NCBI GenBank assembly: GCA_015680685.1
Contig: MNCI01022757.1
Coordinates: forward strand, 324,300 to 384,299
Length of the DNA stretch: 60,000 bases
Origin: Gnetum montanum
Lineage: Eukaryota > Streptophyta > Gnetopsida > Gnetales > Gnetaceae
Direction: 5' to 3'
Shown: piece by piece, positions 21,750-33,205 of the stretch
How the letters are laid out: every line of letters begins with the position of its first letter
Numbering within the stretch: the first letter of the stretch is position 1
Notes under the pieces: generated by a model
What the model was told of the DNA's origin: nothing
Databases searched by the model: none
What the model saw: only the letters and a program-made list of their open reading frames with translations
Program-made: the position numbers and the translations under genes

Positions 21750-23452
21750 TGTAGCGACTGAAAATGTCAGCAGCTGGAAAACACCGGGGGGTCAGCGGGC
21801 ACAATAGTTCTGACCCCATATCTGTGGGAGGGCTATGCTGGGTGTGTGCAGACACGGGGTGCCCTGAACGGTCTAGTCAATCAGACAGGGACTTACATCA
21901 ACGTCAATATAGCCTTTTGCAATGTAAATAATGCGAAATGTGAGATAATTCTTGAAAGCAAATGCAGTAGGAGAGAAACTGTAAAAAATGCTATAGTAAT
22001 ACGAAGTAATGCTTAAAGGTAAATAAAACAGCAAATGATGCAAAATGAGACAACAAGCAAGAAATAAAGTAAAGTGTAGTTAGAAACATGCACTACTCTG
22101 AAGCTACAAACTCACTCGGTCAAGGTGGATACAATCAATTGCACAGCGTGATGGAGTGCAAAAATCCCGAGGGTAAACAAGGCGTGTCGAGCAAAAAGAG
22201 CTCTGCGCTTGGACGCGGACTTGGGTACAAACAATGCGGGGTTCTACCAAGGTGGTAGAATGGAGACGGGACCCCATGCCAGCTGAGAAAGACTCACTGT
22301 TTACAGTGTTAAATAGATGACTTTGATGTTACAATGCTGGAGAGAGGAAAAGTCTTTGTTTCAGAATTCCAAAGTTTCCACCCCTTGGAGCTGTTTCTTT
22401 CAAGAAGGATGTGAACTCTTTTGAAATTTCCAACCTTTAAAAATTTTAGACCTCTTTTGCATGTTGTTTGCTGGGGTATTTATAGGATCGAGGACGTGCG
22501 AAACGGGTGGTTTGAATGCTATGCACCTCGGGCCTTCATTGTCTTGCTGGTGCCACTCGTGCTATTTATGACTGTTGGACCTAGAAGACTATTGCGATGC
22601 GAACCTATATGCAGTAACTGCAATCCTACTACGCCGTGATTACATCATTAGTGTCTAGAGACGTGTGCCAATGGTTCGATTAGGTGGAGTGCATTGATGT
22701 CGCACAACCACCTGCATGCCTTGCTGTGCTTTGTGACATAGCATGCTTGGCGTAGCTTAGCACTTTGTTGTGCGTTCTGCTATATGTCACATGCTTACTA
22801 TGCTATGCTACGCTACGTAGCATAGTGTAGCGTAACAACTGGCCTTAGTTGCGAAAGCTTTGCCGATTTGCAAACCTTGTCTCCTATGATGCAAGTCTTG
22901 CGAACTCCGTTGACTCCGCCTTTCGAACTGCCTTCTGTCTCTTTCGCAGGATTGCTACGCCTTGCTGCGCCATGTAGCTCAACGTAGCGTAGTAGCAAAC
23001 ATGGTCCACCACTTCTTGATGGAAAGGGACATCATTGCAAAACTCGAAATTGGGTGAGGGGAGTGGGTAGTGAAGTTATTGCCATGCTACGTTGCATGAC
23101 GTAGCGTAGCGTAGCACTTCATTCCGCCATCGTCTTTTGAAACTTGCTACGCTACATAGCATAGCGTAGTGTAGCACGCTTCGTGACTTAGAAAACTTGT
23201 TGAACTATTTTTTGTGCATCCAAAATGCTGCTGCCGACTCCGTGCACTGCTTCTAAACAAGCTGTCGGTTGGGTGGGCTACTTTGGTAGATAGGCAAGAT
23301 GATGTGGAGCTTATCCATGCCCAAAGTAGAAAATTTTCCAAATTGGCTAGTCTGAACTCAGAACATTCTTCTTCTATAGAACTGTCATAGTGCTATGCGG
23401 ATTGCCATGGCTGGCGAAGCAAGAATTACCTTGCATTTTTTGGGGTGTTTCA
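21750..23452 (-). repeat. 5' LTR of element I (1,703 bp)
   Basis: It runs TGAAACACC (23,452) to GCTACA (21,750) on the minus strand. TATAAATA lies at 22,477-22,484, with palindromic GTAGC-pentamer clusters in U3 at about 22,790-22,835 and 23,090-23,180. It aligns end to end with 287-1,992 and, apart from a 476-bp gap, with 5,402-6,630. The flanks of the whole element, GTAGG at 5,397-5,401 and GCATG at 23,453-23,457, fit a 5-bp target duplication with two substitutions. Confidence 0.88.
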
Positions 23453-24741
23453 GCATGTTCTTGGCAGAAGAGAACTCCTACAGGGCTATCTATGTTGTAG
23501 CCAGCAGACCTGGTTGATCGTGAATCCCATCCTTGTTGATGAAGAACCTGGTAACAGATGCATACTCTTAGCATTAGGCCAATATGGCCAGCATCACACA
23601 AACACAATAGAACAAAGCTGCAAAACACACCTGCCAGCGTAGTAGACAATTCCCTGAGGGTTCTGGAAGCACGTTGTCATAAAACGTGCAAGGAATAGTT
23701 TGTTGTAATAGTGGTAGCAGCTGTACTCAGGCATATCCCAGATCCAGGCCAAACGCCTTAACCCTATTGGGCACTGACTAGATCCTTCTCCCTACTTGCT
23801 CATGATTGCCCTATCGATCAAAAACCTCATAATGCCCCAACTTGCCCCGGGAAATATGGCTTCTATTATGCAGGACGCCTCCTCCTCCTCTAGAGATGAC
23901 CAAACAATCACACTGAAATGGTCGAGAAGGAATTGTATAAAGCCCTGTGCCCCTTTCCTAAACCAAGCCCCCCGCTCTCCCATACGTATTTGGGGAGGCG
24001 GAGCATTGGCCACAAGTTTTCTCACATGACACATGACCCCTCTAATCTCTAAAATAATCAGGATTTTCCTTAGCCCCATCCTGTACGATGCAACCAACAA
24101 GTGTTAGCATCATGTCTAAGTGTAATGCATACACAACATAGCAATACCTAGCGGATCATACATATAGCATAGCATAAGCCTCTTACCACACGTAGCATAA
24201 CAAGAACATGAAAGCGATAGCGTAGCAAAAATAGCCTAGCGTAGCAACAGAGCAATTAACCCTAACAAGGCGATTAACAGTACGCCTCAATAGAACGTGT
24301 GTCGCACTATTGCATCACGCATAGCCTGACCTTCTTAAAGGTCCTATATCACGCCATTTGAAGATCAACTTAAACTATCCAAAACCCCGTGGTTATGACA
24401 ACTGCGACGGTCGCAGTTTAAGCAACCTTGCATACAATGATGGTGCAACGTTTATGCATCCTCCGCGGCCGAAACGGCAACAACGACAATGCAAAGGCCA
24501 AACCAATGTAATGACAGAAAACGCAAATAGCTAAAACTAGGATGCAAAACGAAAGTAGAGAATAACAGAAGCAAAAAGCGATAACTGAATCGCGGAAAAA
24601 CAGAGGAAGCATAGGAACCTACTAGACCAACGGTGTGTCCTTCTGCGCCGCAACGCATGCTTGTGTCACACGCCCTAAAGTTTTCTTCACCTCCTTGACC
24701 GTTGCAAGTGCCAAATTCGTGCGCTCCTTCTTGGGAGCCAT
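23453..24741 (-). pseudogene. Element II opposite-polarity module, 5' half (broken)
   Basis: Exon 1 (24,741-24,623) starts MAPKKERTNLALATVKEV and ends TA|GTAGGT. Intron 1 is 24,082-24,622 (541 bp; 514 bp in element I). Exon 2 (24,081-23,631) encodes the FCP1-like exon, with GAWFRKGAQGFIQFLLDHF and SVIVWSSLEEE. Intron 2 (23,548-23,630) is 83 bp, as in element I, with GT...CAG ends. Exon 3 starts FFINKDGIHDQPGLL and is cut by element I at 23,453. It continues at 5,401. Stops occur after IMSK and in exon 3. Confidence 0.75.
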
Positions 24742-24876
24742 TGTCCTGCTTGCAAATTCTTCCTCACCACTGTGCAGAAAATCGCCTTGCTCGTTGTTAG
24801 CACAATCGCTTTGCGCTCCGAATATGGGCTTTGTGCTCTTACAGTAAAAATGGCAAGCTTACCAAGGTTTAATCCC

Positions 24877-24884
24877 TATTTATG
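24877..24884 (-). promoter_or_regulatory. TATA-like box of the element II module
   Basis: CATAAATA within GCCATAAATAGGGATTAAACC is aligned with the TATAAATA block at 12,067. It lies 136 bp upstream of the ATG at 24,741 on the minus strand, and the first T of the box has decayed to C. Confidence 0.55.
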
Positions 24885-25049
24885 GCCGTAATGGCAGAGA
24901 GGGGAAACTTGCCGCTCTCTCTCTTCATTTAATGCAGAGCACGTCGTATAGCGTAGCATGCCCACCACGACCTCATAGCACTATTAGCATTAAAACCTTG
25001 ACATGCTTCAAGCTAATGGCTTGCTTTCCTGAAAAAACAAAAAAACATA

Positions 25050-25385
25050 TTTTCAATTATCACGGTCCAGAAAGACCTTAAATTAGCAATCATAGCATAG
25101 TTGTGCTTTTACAGGTCCAAAAAGACCTTAAACTAGCAAACTCTAGCATGTCGCAACTTTCAAGATCTGAAAAGACCTTAAACTAGCATTTTTCGATTTG
25201 CTATATGTTCGCTGCAGTCCGCAATGATGCTAAACTAGCAGTTTCACAATTTTGCATTAGCTATTTTGCATTCCTTAGCAGCTACATGTTCTTGCATTGA
25301 CAGTGTTACATTTCCTATCCTATTTTAGCAACTCTACATCTCCATGACATAACGATCTGCCATGACTTTAAACTGGAAAAATTTT
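25050..25385 (+). repeat. Dyad motifs between the module and element II RT
   Basis: Five units in element II sense. Two are GGTC-N6-GACC followed by TTAAA(T/C)TAGC. Three are diverged (GATC/GACC, GTC/GAT, ATC/GAC), some needing G-U or mismatched pairs. Position matches 11,470-11,890 in element I. Confidence 0.6.
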
Positions 25386-25498
25386 CATCTCTACATTATA
25401 CATCCCATCATTGCTTTGCAAGTTTTCACTATACACGATTGCTATCAATAGGTGCCCCTTAACCAAGCTTTCATTTCATTTTTACAAGTTAAGCAAAA

Positions 25499-26760
25499 AT
25501 GGAAAGCCATCGTGAACTCTCCACGCCTTTAACCCTAGCAGGTCCACATGGTAAGCTCGCGAGACAACTGAACCTAGACCTAATCGACTGGGGGTCGACC
25601 ACAGCTAGCACCATAGTGTCCTTAGAAGCATCCCCAGATAAGCCCGAGCATCTAGTTCGAACCCTAGATTTGGAGGCCGAGGATGTAACCGAGGACCCTC
25701 TCGTCGAGACGCCTGTGACCACATCCAAGGGGAAAGTGAAAACGTTAAAGCTTAGCTCCCTCCTAGACATGCAGACACACGAAAATGTAGCCAAAATTCT
25801 GCAAGACAACATTAAAGTCTTCACATGGTCATACAGTGACATGCTTGATTTAGATCTGAGGCTAATACAGCACAACATCGTCCTAGATCCACGCATGAAG
25901 GCAGTCAAGCAGAAGGCTCATAAAGTCAAGCCAAAAATCGCGCTAGCCATAAGGGATGAAATCACCAAGCTATAACAAGATGGTTTCATCTACGTAGTTG
26001 ATTATTCGGAATGGGTGTCCAACATCGTCGTAGTTTTCAAGAAAACGGAAGGAATACAAATCTGCATAGACTTTCGAGATCTGAACAAAGCAACGATCAA
26101 GGACAACTTCCCACTTCCAAGCATTGATCAACTCATCAACACTACGGCTGGTCATGCTCTACTATCCTTCATGGATGGCTTTTTCGGCTACAACCAAATT
26201 CGCATCAACCCGAAACATCAACTAACAAAAACCTTCATGACCCCATGGAGGACCTTCTATTACACCATGATGTCTTTTGGGCTCAAGAATGCTGGAGCAA
26301 CCTACCAGCAAGCCATGACCTACATCTTCAACCACTACATCCTAGAAACACTAAATGACTATGTGGATGATATAGCAGTCAAGTCCCAAGATGCAGCTAA
26401 TAATCCACGCGATCTAGGGATAGTCCTCAAGTGCTACCAAATGCATGCCTTACGCCTTAATCCTAAAAAGTGTGTCTTCAGTGTCAGAATCGAATGCATG
26501 TTAGGATTCATAGTATCGAAGGACGGAATACGGGTGGACCTTGATAAGGTCAAGGCCATTGTCAACCTGGCACCTCCTACAAACCATAAGGAGTTACGTG
26601 GCTTGTAAGGTATGGTACAATACATCCGAAGGTTTATAGCAAAGTTGACTGACAAATTACACCTCATGCAACATCTTCTAAAGAAAGGGGTTGACTTCAA
26701 GTGGACAACCTAGTGTTAACAAGCCTTCGATGACTTGAAGAAAGAGCTCTCGCACCTCCC
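25499..26760 (+). pseudogene. Element II reverse transcriptase
   Basis: Plus-strand RT close to that of element I. It starts MESHRELSTPL and contains FTWSYSDMLDLDLRL, CIDFRDLNKATIKDNFPLP, LLSFMDGFFGYNQIRI, FGLKNAGATYQQAM and the catalytic YVDD (about 26,360). Stops at about 25,973 and 26,606 break the frame. Upstream it adjoins the module as in element I; gag and protease would lie left of the window. Confidence 0.85.
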
Positions 26761-27235
26761 AACTGTGCATCCGCCATAGAGGGATAAGCCTTTCTTCATC
26801 TACCTTGCCACCTCCGACACATCTATCGTAGCACTGCTATGTCAGAAGCAAGATGACAGATCAGAGATACCAGTGTACTACCTGAGTCATGCATTAATAG
26901 TGCATGAGGCAAAATACAATGAAGTAGAGAGGAATTGCCTTGCCTTAGTGTTTGCACTAAAAAAGTGGAGGCACTATCAATTTTGCAGCGTAGTCAACAT
27001 CATTTGCAAAAGCAACATACTCCGGGCTATCACTAACAACCTGTATGAAAGTAGTAGGATAGCCCGATGGAAAGCGATAACCACGAAGTTCAACCTACAC
27101 TATGTAAGCCAATTGTCAACTAAGGGTCAAGCCATAGCAACACAACTTACAGCCTCACCCGTCGATGACCACGCAACCATAAACCCTGAATTCCTAGACG
27201 AACACGTTGGCACTATCAATGTCATCCCTTCGAAC
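26761..27235 (+). pseudogene. Element II RNase H
   Basis: This shows DKPFFIYLATSDTSIVALL, YYLSHALIVHEAKYNEVER and LALVFALKKWRHYQF, the classical Ty3/gypsy RNase H. It continues directly from RT and leads into the second RNase H. A stop precedes the DKPFF motif. Confidence 0.78.
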
Positions 27236-27640
27236 CTAGAAGCTACTTTACACTTCGACGGTGCTTCAACCTCATGAGGAGGTAGTGCATGTGCCATCAT
27301 TATGTTCCCCTCTAGGGAAATGCACCTGTTTGCTTATCGTTTTTCGTTCCCCTACACCAACAACGTGGCAGAGTATGAGGGGCTACTCAGAGGCCTCTCA
27401 GCTGCCCAAACACTATGCATACAACACTTGGCAATTTGCGGTGATTTGCAACTAGTTGTGAATCAAATCACTGGGGTCTATGCCTGCAAAGCTACTCACC
27501 TGCAATCCTAATGCAACCTAGCAAGAAGCCTACTTAAGCAATTTGCAACCACAGACATGCAACACGTGCCACACAACAAGAACACTGTAGCAAATGCCTT
27601 AGCAACCCTAGCATTAAACATTCAGGCAGGACACATGGCC
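27236..27640 (+). pseudogene. Element II second (archaeal-type) RNase H
   Basis: It contains LHFDGASTS, YTNNVAEYEGLLRGL, GDLQLVVNQITG and HNKNTVANALA. The Asp, Glu and Asp of the active site are all visible, unlike element I, which has lost the first. A TGA follows STS. The position directly before integrase is that found in Tat-lineage elements. Confidence 0.75.
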
Positions 27641-27759
27641 TCAATTAGTGCCACGGATGCCTAGGAGTGGTACGCTAACATTAAAGCCTACCTACAACAC
27701 GGAGAACCCCCACACGGACTAACATCTACCCAGAGAGATGCAAGATGTAAGCGTGCCCG

Positions 27760-28908
27760 GCAATATATGCTCATGGGAAATGACGCCCTATGCCAACGCT
27801 CCTACGACGAGATATTGCTGGCATGCATGGGTGGGGAACAGGCATAGAGGGTAGTTAATGAAGTGCATGAGAGGCTGTGTGGCAAACACATAGCACCCAG
27901 GGCTATGGTTGTGAAAATTAGATGCCTAGGGTACTATTGGCCCCACATGGAGTGCGACTGCATGTTGAAAGTCAAGATGTGTGACACGTGCCAGAGATAC
28001 GCAAATCTCATACACGTCTCACCTATGGACCTACACCCAACACAAATCACGTGGCCTTTCCAATGATGGGGACTAGACCTCATAGGACCTATCACACCTA
28101 AGTCATCCATAGGGCATAGCTTCATTATCACCACCACTGAGTATTTTACTAAGTGGGTGGAAGCTATTCCCCTGAGGGAAATGACATCTTAGCAAATCTA
28201 CCATTTCATCCTGGATAACATCATAATGAGGTTTGGGCTTCCAATGACTATTGTAATCAACAATGGGCCACAATTCAGTAGTAAGGAAACTCGAACATTC
28301 TATAGCAACCTAGGCATTAAGTAATCATTCTCTTCCTCCTACTATCCGCAAGCAAACGGACAGGCGGAGGCTACAAATAAGTCCATCATCAACTTGCTAA
28401 AGCGAATGCTTGGCAATAGCAAAAGATGATGTCACAAGCAAATCCTTTACGTCCTCTGGGCCTACAGAACGACGTGCAAAATCACGACAAGTAAGACTCC
28501 TTACAGCCTTGTTTATGGATCTGAAGTTGTGTTGCCTCTTGAGTTGCAGGTACCATCACTCCAGATGATCCTCGCAGATGTCGTGAGCGAAGCCTAGAAC
28601 AACGAGTCGCGGATCATTGACCTCGACTCAGTAAAGGAGGAGTGCGCGCAAACGCTGAGATGCATAGAGCACTACCAAAGCAAGCAACAACAAAATCACC
28701 ATGTAGACCTGCATCGACAACCAGTACAGAAGGCAGATCTCATCCTCAAGGCTGCCCGTGAGCATGCGAGCAAATTCTCAACCAACTAGGAAGGCTCTTA
28801 CATGGTCACCAAAGCCTTCAGGAATGGAGCCTTCAAGCTGGTGGACATGGATGACAACGAGTTTGCCAACCCGGTGAATCACTCATACCTCAAGTCGTAA
28901 TATGTCTG
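27760..28908 (+). pseudogene. Element II integrase
   Basis: The zinc region is at about 27,855-27,995 (H-RL-C...CDTCQRYA). The core contains WGLDLIGPI, YFTKWVEAIPL, GLPMTIVINNGPQFSS and YYPQANGQAEATNKSI. The second catalytic Asp reads Asn (VINNGPQ), while element I keeps VIDNGP. A C-terminal domain with SYMVTKAFRNGAFKLVDMD ends at the family's TGA (28,908) after a premature TAA. Stops lie at about 27,844, 28,063 and 28,191. Confidence 0.82.
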
Positions 28909-30314
28909 AAGCACAACGGCAGCAAGTAGCATCTACTACGATGATAAAGTGGCAACAGCATCAAGCAACATCCGCTACGATGATAAACTGGCAACATCAA
29001 CCAGCATCTGCAATGACGTTAAACTAGCGACATCAAACACTGTCCGTTACAACAATAAACTGGCAACCGCAACAATTAACGTCCGCTACGATGTTAAACT
29101 AGCACAGCTTGTCTACTGTGACTATAAACTGGCACAGCACATCTACTATGATGTTAAACTAGTATGTATGGTCTACTGGGACCTTAAACCAACACAGCAA
29201 TCCGCTAAGACTCTAAACCAGCACACAGTCTACCAAGACCTTAAACTAGGTTTGTATCACGTCCCTAGCATGCATCTGCGCCAAGTACACATCGAACGAG
29301 CATGCACAGTGTTGACGCATGGGTGGGATGTTGCAGCTCCAGAATACAGTCCACGATGCAATGGGGACACGCTCTAGAACGTACACGATGTCGCCACCCT
29401 TGGCATTGTGCTAACCCTCTAGAGATGTCGTACGACATTACACTAGCCCTCTAGACCTATCGTCACCACAGCCCACCGCCCTGACGATAGTTCCTTGGCC
29501 AGTGCCCACCATTGGAGTTCCACTAGTATTGTGGCCCAGCCACAATATTTTCATCCTCCAACCCCCTGCCAACGCCTGGGCTCACACGACGTTTAGCTAT
29601 GTGGTAGCTGATACCATAGCTGAACTGAGAATGTATGCCTTTGGTAGAGATTCCAGAGCATCCGCACTCACAACTCCTGGTGCCTTCAAGGCCAGCTCCT
29701 CCACACTAATGCTGCCAAGGCCACTACTAGCCTTCCTGCTTTGGACACCTTACGCCAGCATGGGTGTCCAAGAGCTTTAACAACGTCTGCAATAAGCAAG
29801 ACCCCTGCCCTCGCTTTGCATCGTGGTTATCTCACTCTCCATTGTACTTATAGGATGCGGCCGAGGGAACATCTCACCACAATAGCAAATGCTATGGCAT
29901 CGTGAAGTGAGTGCCTCGACTATCTTGACTACTTCAAGGTGCAAGTTCCATGACATGCGTAACACAGCTCACCGCATGGGAAGCATCTATAGGCAGGTCA
30001 AAGTCCTACACAGATGTAATGCAACTCATCCTGGAGGAGGAAACACCTGTCCTACAGCAAGTCGAAGGTCGGCATAGGTAACGATGAAAATGCGAATGAG
30101 CCCCTCATGAGCACTCCGACGAGGGACTCTGCTAAACATCATCTTTACCTGAACCTCCTTCCTCCTTGCTTCATCCTTTCACTCTTAAGTGCAGCCGAGC
30201 GACATCTTGACACTCACCAAGAAGCAACATTAGCATCAGGCCTTCCGTGGTGTTTCATTTTCTTTGTCAACGTCTCTCGAGCCCGTCCTCCAGACGTCGA
30301 CAAAGAGGGGCCAA
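28909..30314 (+). mobile_element. Element II 3' untranslated region, copy 1
   Basis: This is the stretch between the integrase stop and the first LTR. It has the dyad array first, then a sense open frame (29,502-29,780), then a purine tract AAAGAGGGGCCAA at 30,302-30,314 directly before the LTR. Most of it is repeated at 31,921-33,205 and 34,827-36,129. Confidence 0.75.
28925..29260 (+). repeat. Dyad-motif array, element II 3' region
   Basis: Ten units of about 26-40 bp in tandem, each with (A/G)TC, six bases, GA(C/T), then (N)TTAAACTGGCA or ATAAACTGGCA. Arms include ATC/GAT, GTC/GAC and GGTC/GACC. The open frame across it (KLA.. repeats) is a by-product of unit lengths near multiples of three. 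Confidence 0.72.
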
Positions 30315-31920
30315 TGAAACACCCAAAAATTCGAAGACATTCTTGCTTCACCAAGCCTTTGCAATCTGCACAGCATTACAGTAATTCTTCAGGAGATGGA
30401 TGCTCTGATTTTCAAACTGTCCAGTTCAACAAGTTTTCTAAGCTAAGGATTCTTGCTACGCTATGCTAAGCCATGTAGCGTAGCAAACTCTAGAAGACGT
30501 TTGCGGGAACACAGTGCTATGCTACGCTGTGCCACACAATGTAGCATAGAGCAACAAAATCTAGACAATCAACCCCCTCGCCTGACTTCAAGTCCTTCGG
30601 CAATATCTCCTTCCATCAGAAGGTGGTGAACTTGGCCAACATCAGGTCATGTTTGCTGCTACGCTACGCTAAGCTACATGGCGCAGTGAGGCATAGCAAT
30701 TCTGCAAAAGTTGACAGAAGGCAATTCAAAGTGTGGGATCAGCAAGTTCGCAAACTTCGCAGTGCAAAAGGCAAAGTTTACAGATTGGCGATGTTTTTAG
30801 GACTAAGGCCAGTTGCTACGTTACATAGCGTAGCATAGTGTAGAAAACATACAATGAATAGCCTGCACATTTCAAAAGCTTTCTACACATGCAGCAAGAC
30901 GCGTAATAAGACACTACACTACGCCAACGTGCTATGCTATAGAGCATAGCAAAGTGGCAAGCAGTTATGCGACATTAATGCACCTCACCTAATTGCATTG
31001 TTGCTTTGATAGCATAATTATGACGTGGCAGGTTTGTAATTATGATGTGGCAGGCTCGCCCAACAGTCATGCAGGTACGTGCGGCATAGACAAGTCAGCA
31101 TAGGCCCAAGGCACGTGGCGTTCAAACTGTATCTTTCATGTGCCCTTGGTCCTATAAATACCTCAATGAGCAATGCTTAAAGTCTCTTCGGCTTTTTGTA
31201 CTCTCGGGCACACAGTCTCTCTTGATCTCTGGCACTTTTAGCATCCCTTTCTTTTTTTCAAATCTTTCCAGTCCCCAGTCTATTTTCTTGGTAATCTGGT
31301 CAGCTAACAGTCTAGTTGGCTAACGAGCAAAAAGTTGGCACGGTAATCTCAAGCATTGTAATCTTCCTATTTTGACATTGTAAATAGTTAGCATTCTCAG
31401 TTGGAATTTCATTCTATACTTTTCTATCACCTTGGTAGAACTTCGTATTGTTGACGACCAAGCCCGTGTTCAAGCACACAGCCATCTCGTTCTACACGTC
31501 TTGGTGACTCTCGGGATCTCTGCACTTCCCAGCGCTGTGCAACCGATTGTGCCCATCTTGACAGAGCGAGGTCATAGCTTCGAAGTGGTGCATTTTTATA
31601 TTGCATTTTACATTATCTCCCATTTACTATTGCATTTCATGTTGTTTTCTGTTTCCACTATTGCATTTTACGCTATTTTCTGCTTCCTGTATTGCATTTT
31701 ACACTATTTTTACATTTAAGCATTACTTCACTTTGTCAGTCCCGTTTTCAAATAACACATTGCAAAAGGTTATATAGACACCGACTAAGTCCCTGTCTGA
31801 TTGACCAGACCGTTCAGGGTGCCTCACTTCCATCCCATCTAGCATGGCCCTCCCGCAGAGATGGGGTCAAGACTACCAGCAGTTGGTGGCCCCTCGATGT
31901 TTTTTTCAGCCGTCGACGTT
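30315..31920 (+). repeat. Element II LTR copy 1
   Basis: It starts TGAAACACCC after a polypurine tract. TATAAATA is at 31,153-31,160, and palindromic pentamer clusters lie in U3 (30,455-30,560, 30,655-30,700, 30,810-30,960). It loses its last dozen bases: the sequence passes from CGACG into a T-run and then into the second tail unit. Confidence 0.85.
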
Positions 31921-33205
31921 TTTTTTAGCCGCCAATGTTTTTTTCAACCGACAACAGCATCAACTAGCATCCTCTACGACGTTAAACTGGCACAACTAGT
32001 CCGCTATGACTATAAACTGGCACGGCACGTCCGCTATGAAGTTAAACTGGTATGTACGGTCTACTGGGATCTTAAACCAGCACAGTAGTCCGCTGGGACT
32101 CTAAACCAACACACAGTCTACCAAGACCTTAAACTGGGTTTGCGTCATGGCCCTAGTGTGCATCTACACCAAGTACACATCAAACGAGCATGCGTAATGT
32201 TGACGCGCGGGTGGGATGTTGCAGCTCCAGAACACAATCCATGATGCAATGGGGACATACTCTGGAATGTATGTGACACTGCCAACTTTGGCATTGTGCT
32301 GACCCTTCGGAGATGTCGTACAACATTGCACTGGCCCTCTGGACCTACCGTCACCACGGCCCACCACCCTAACTGTAGTTCCTCGGCTAATGCCCACCGC
32401 TGGAGTTCCACCAGTACTGTGGCCCAACCACAATATTGTCATCCTCCAGCCCCCTGCCAACGCCTAGGCTCGCATGACGTTTAGCTATGTGGTAGCTGAT
32501 CCCATAGCTGAACTGAGAATGCATGCCTTTGGCAGGGATTCCAGAGCATCCGCACTCACAACAACTCCTGGTGCCTTCGAAGCCAGCTCCTCCACGTCGG
32601 TGCTGCCAAGGCCACTACTAGCCTTCCTACTTTGGACACCGTGCACCAACACGAGTGTCCAAGAGCTTCAACAACGTCTGCAGCAAGCAAGACCCCTACC
32701 CTCGCTTCACATCGTGGCTATCTCACTCTTCGTCGTGCTTACAGGGTGCAGCCGAGGGAACATCTAGCCACAGTAGCAAATGCTACGACGTCGCGAAGTG
32801 AGTGCCTCGACTAGCTTGACTACTTCAAGGTGCAAGTTCCATGACGTGCGTAACACAGCTCGCCGCATGGGAAGCATCTATAGGCAAGTCAAAGCCCTAC
32901 ACGGATGTAATGCAACTCATCCTTGGGGAGGAAACACCTGTCCTACAGCGGGTCAAAGGTCGGCGTAGGTAAAGATGAAAACACGAATGAGCCCCTCATA
33001 AGCACTCCGACGAGGGACTCTACTAAACATCATCTTTACCCGAACCTCCTTCCTCCCTACTTTGCCCTTTCACTCTCAAGTGCAACCGAGCGACGTCTTG
33101 ACACTCACCAAGCACCAACGTTAGCATCGGGCCTTCCGTGGTATTTCGTTTTCTTTGTCAACGTCTCTCGAGCCCATTCTCCAGACGTCGACAAAGAGGG
33201 GCCAA
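31921..33205 (+). repeat. Tail unit 2 (3' region copy)
   Basis: A near-copy of 29,060-30,314. It begins with T-runs plus CAGCC(A/G)(T/C)CGACG or similar words, then seven or so dyad units (31,965-32,140), the WPNHN reading frame (32,400-32,770, with one in-frame TAG) and a polypurine tract before the LTR at 33,206. No pol precedes it. Confidence 0.8.

Noticed and set aside
28925-29260. A repeat protein encoded by the KLA-type frame across the dyad array
   Set aside because: The frame is a consequence of unit lengths near multiples of three; other copies (7,640-7,880) lose the frame while keeping arm complementarity.
28925-29260. CRISPR-like array
   Set aside because: Units are short, variable and lack constant repeats with unique spacers, and the DNA is eukaryotic.
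7640-29260. Auxin-response-factor-type TGTC/GACA inverted repeats
   Set aside because: Many units use GGCC/GGCC, CATC/GATG or AACGCC/GGCGTT, which lack the TGTC core; complementarity rather than a fixed word is conserved.
30107-30469. A conserved 120-152 codon frame repeated at 32,923-33,360 and 35,826-36,284
   Set aside because: It runs across the polypurine tract and LTR start. Its conservation is explained by recent tandem duplication of the units.
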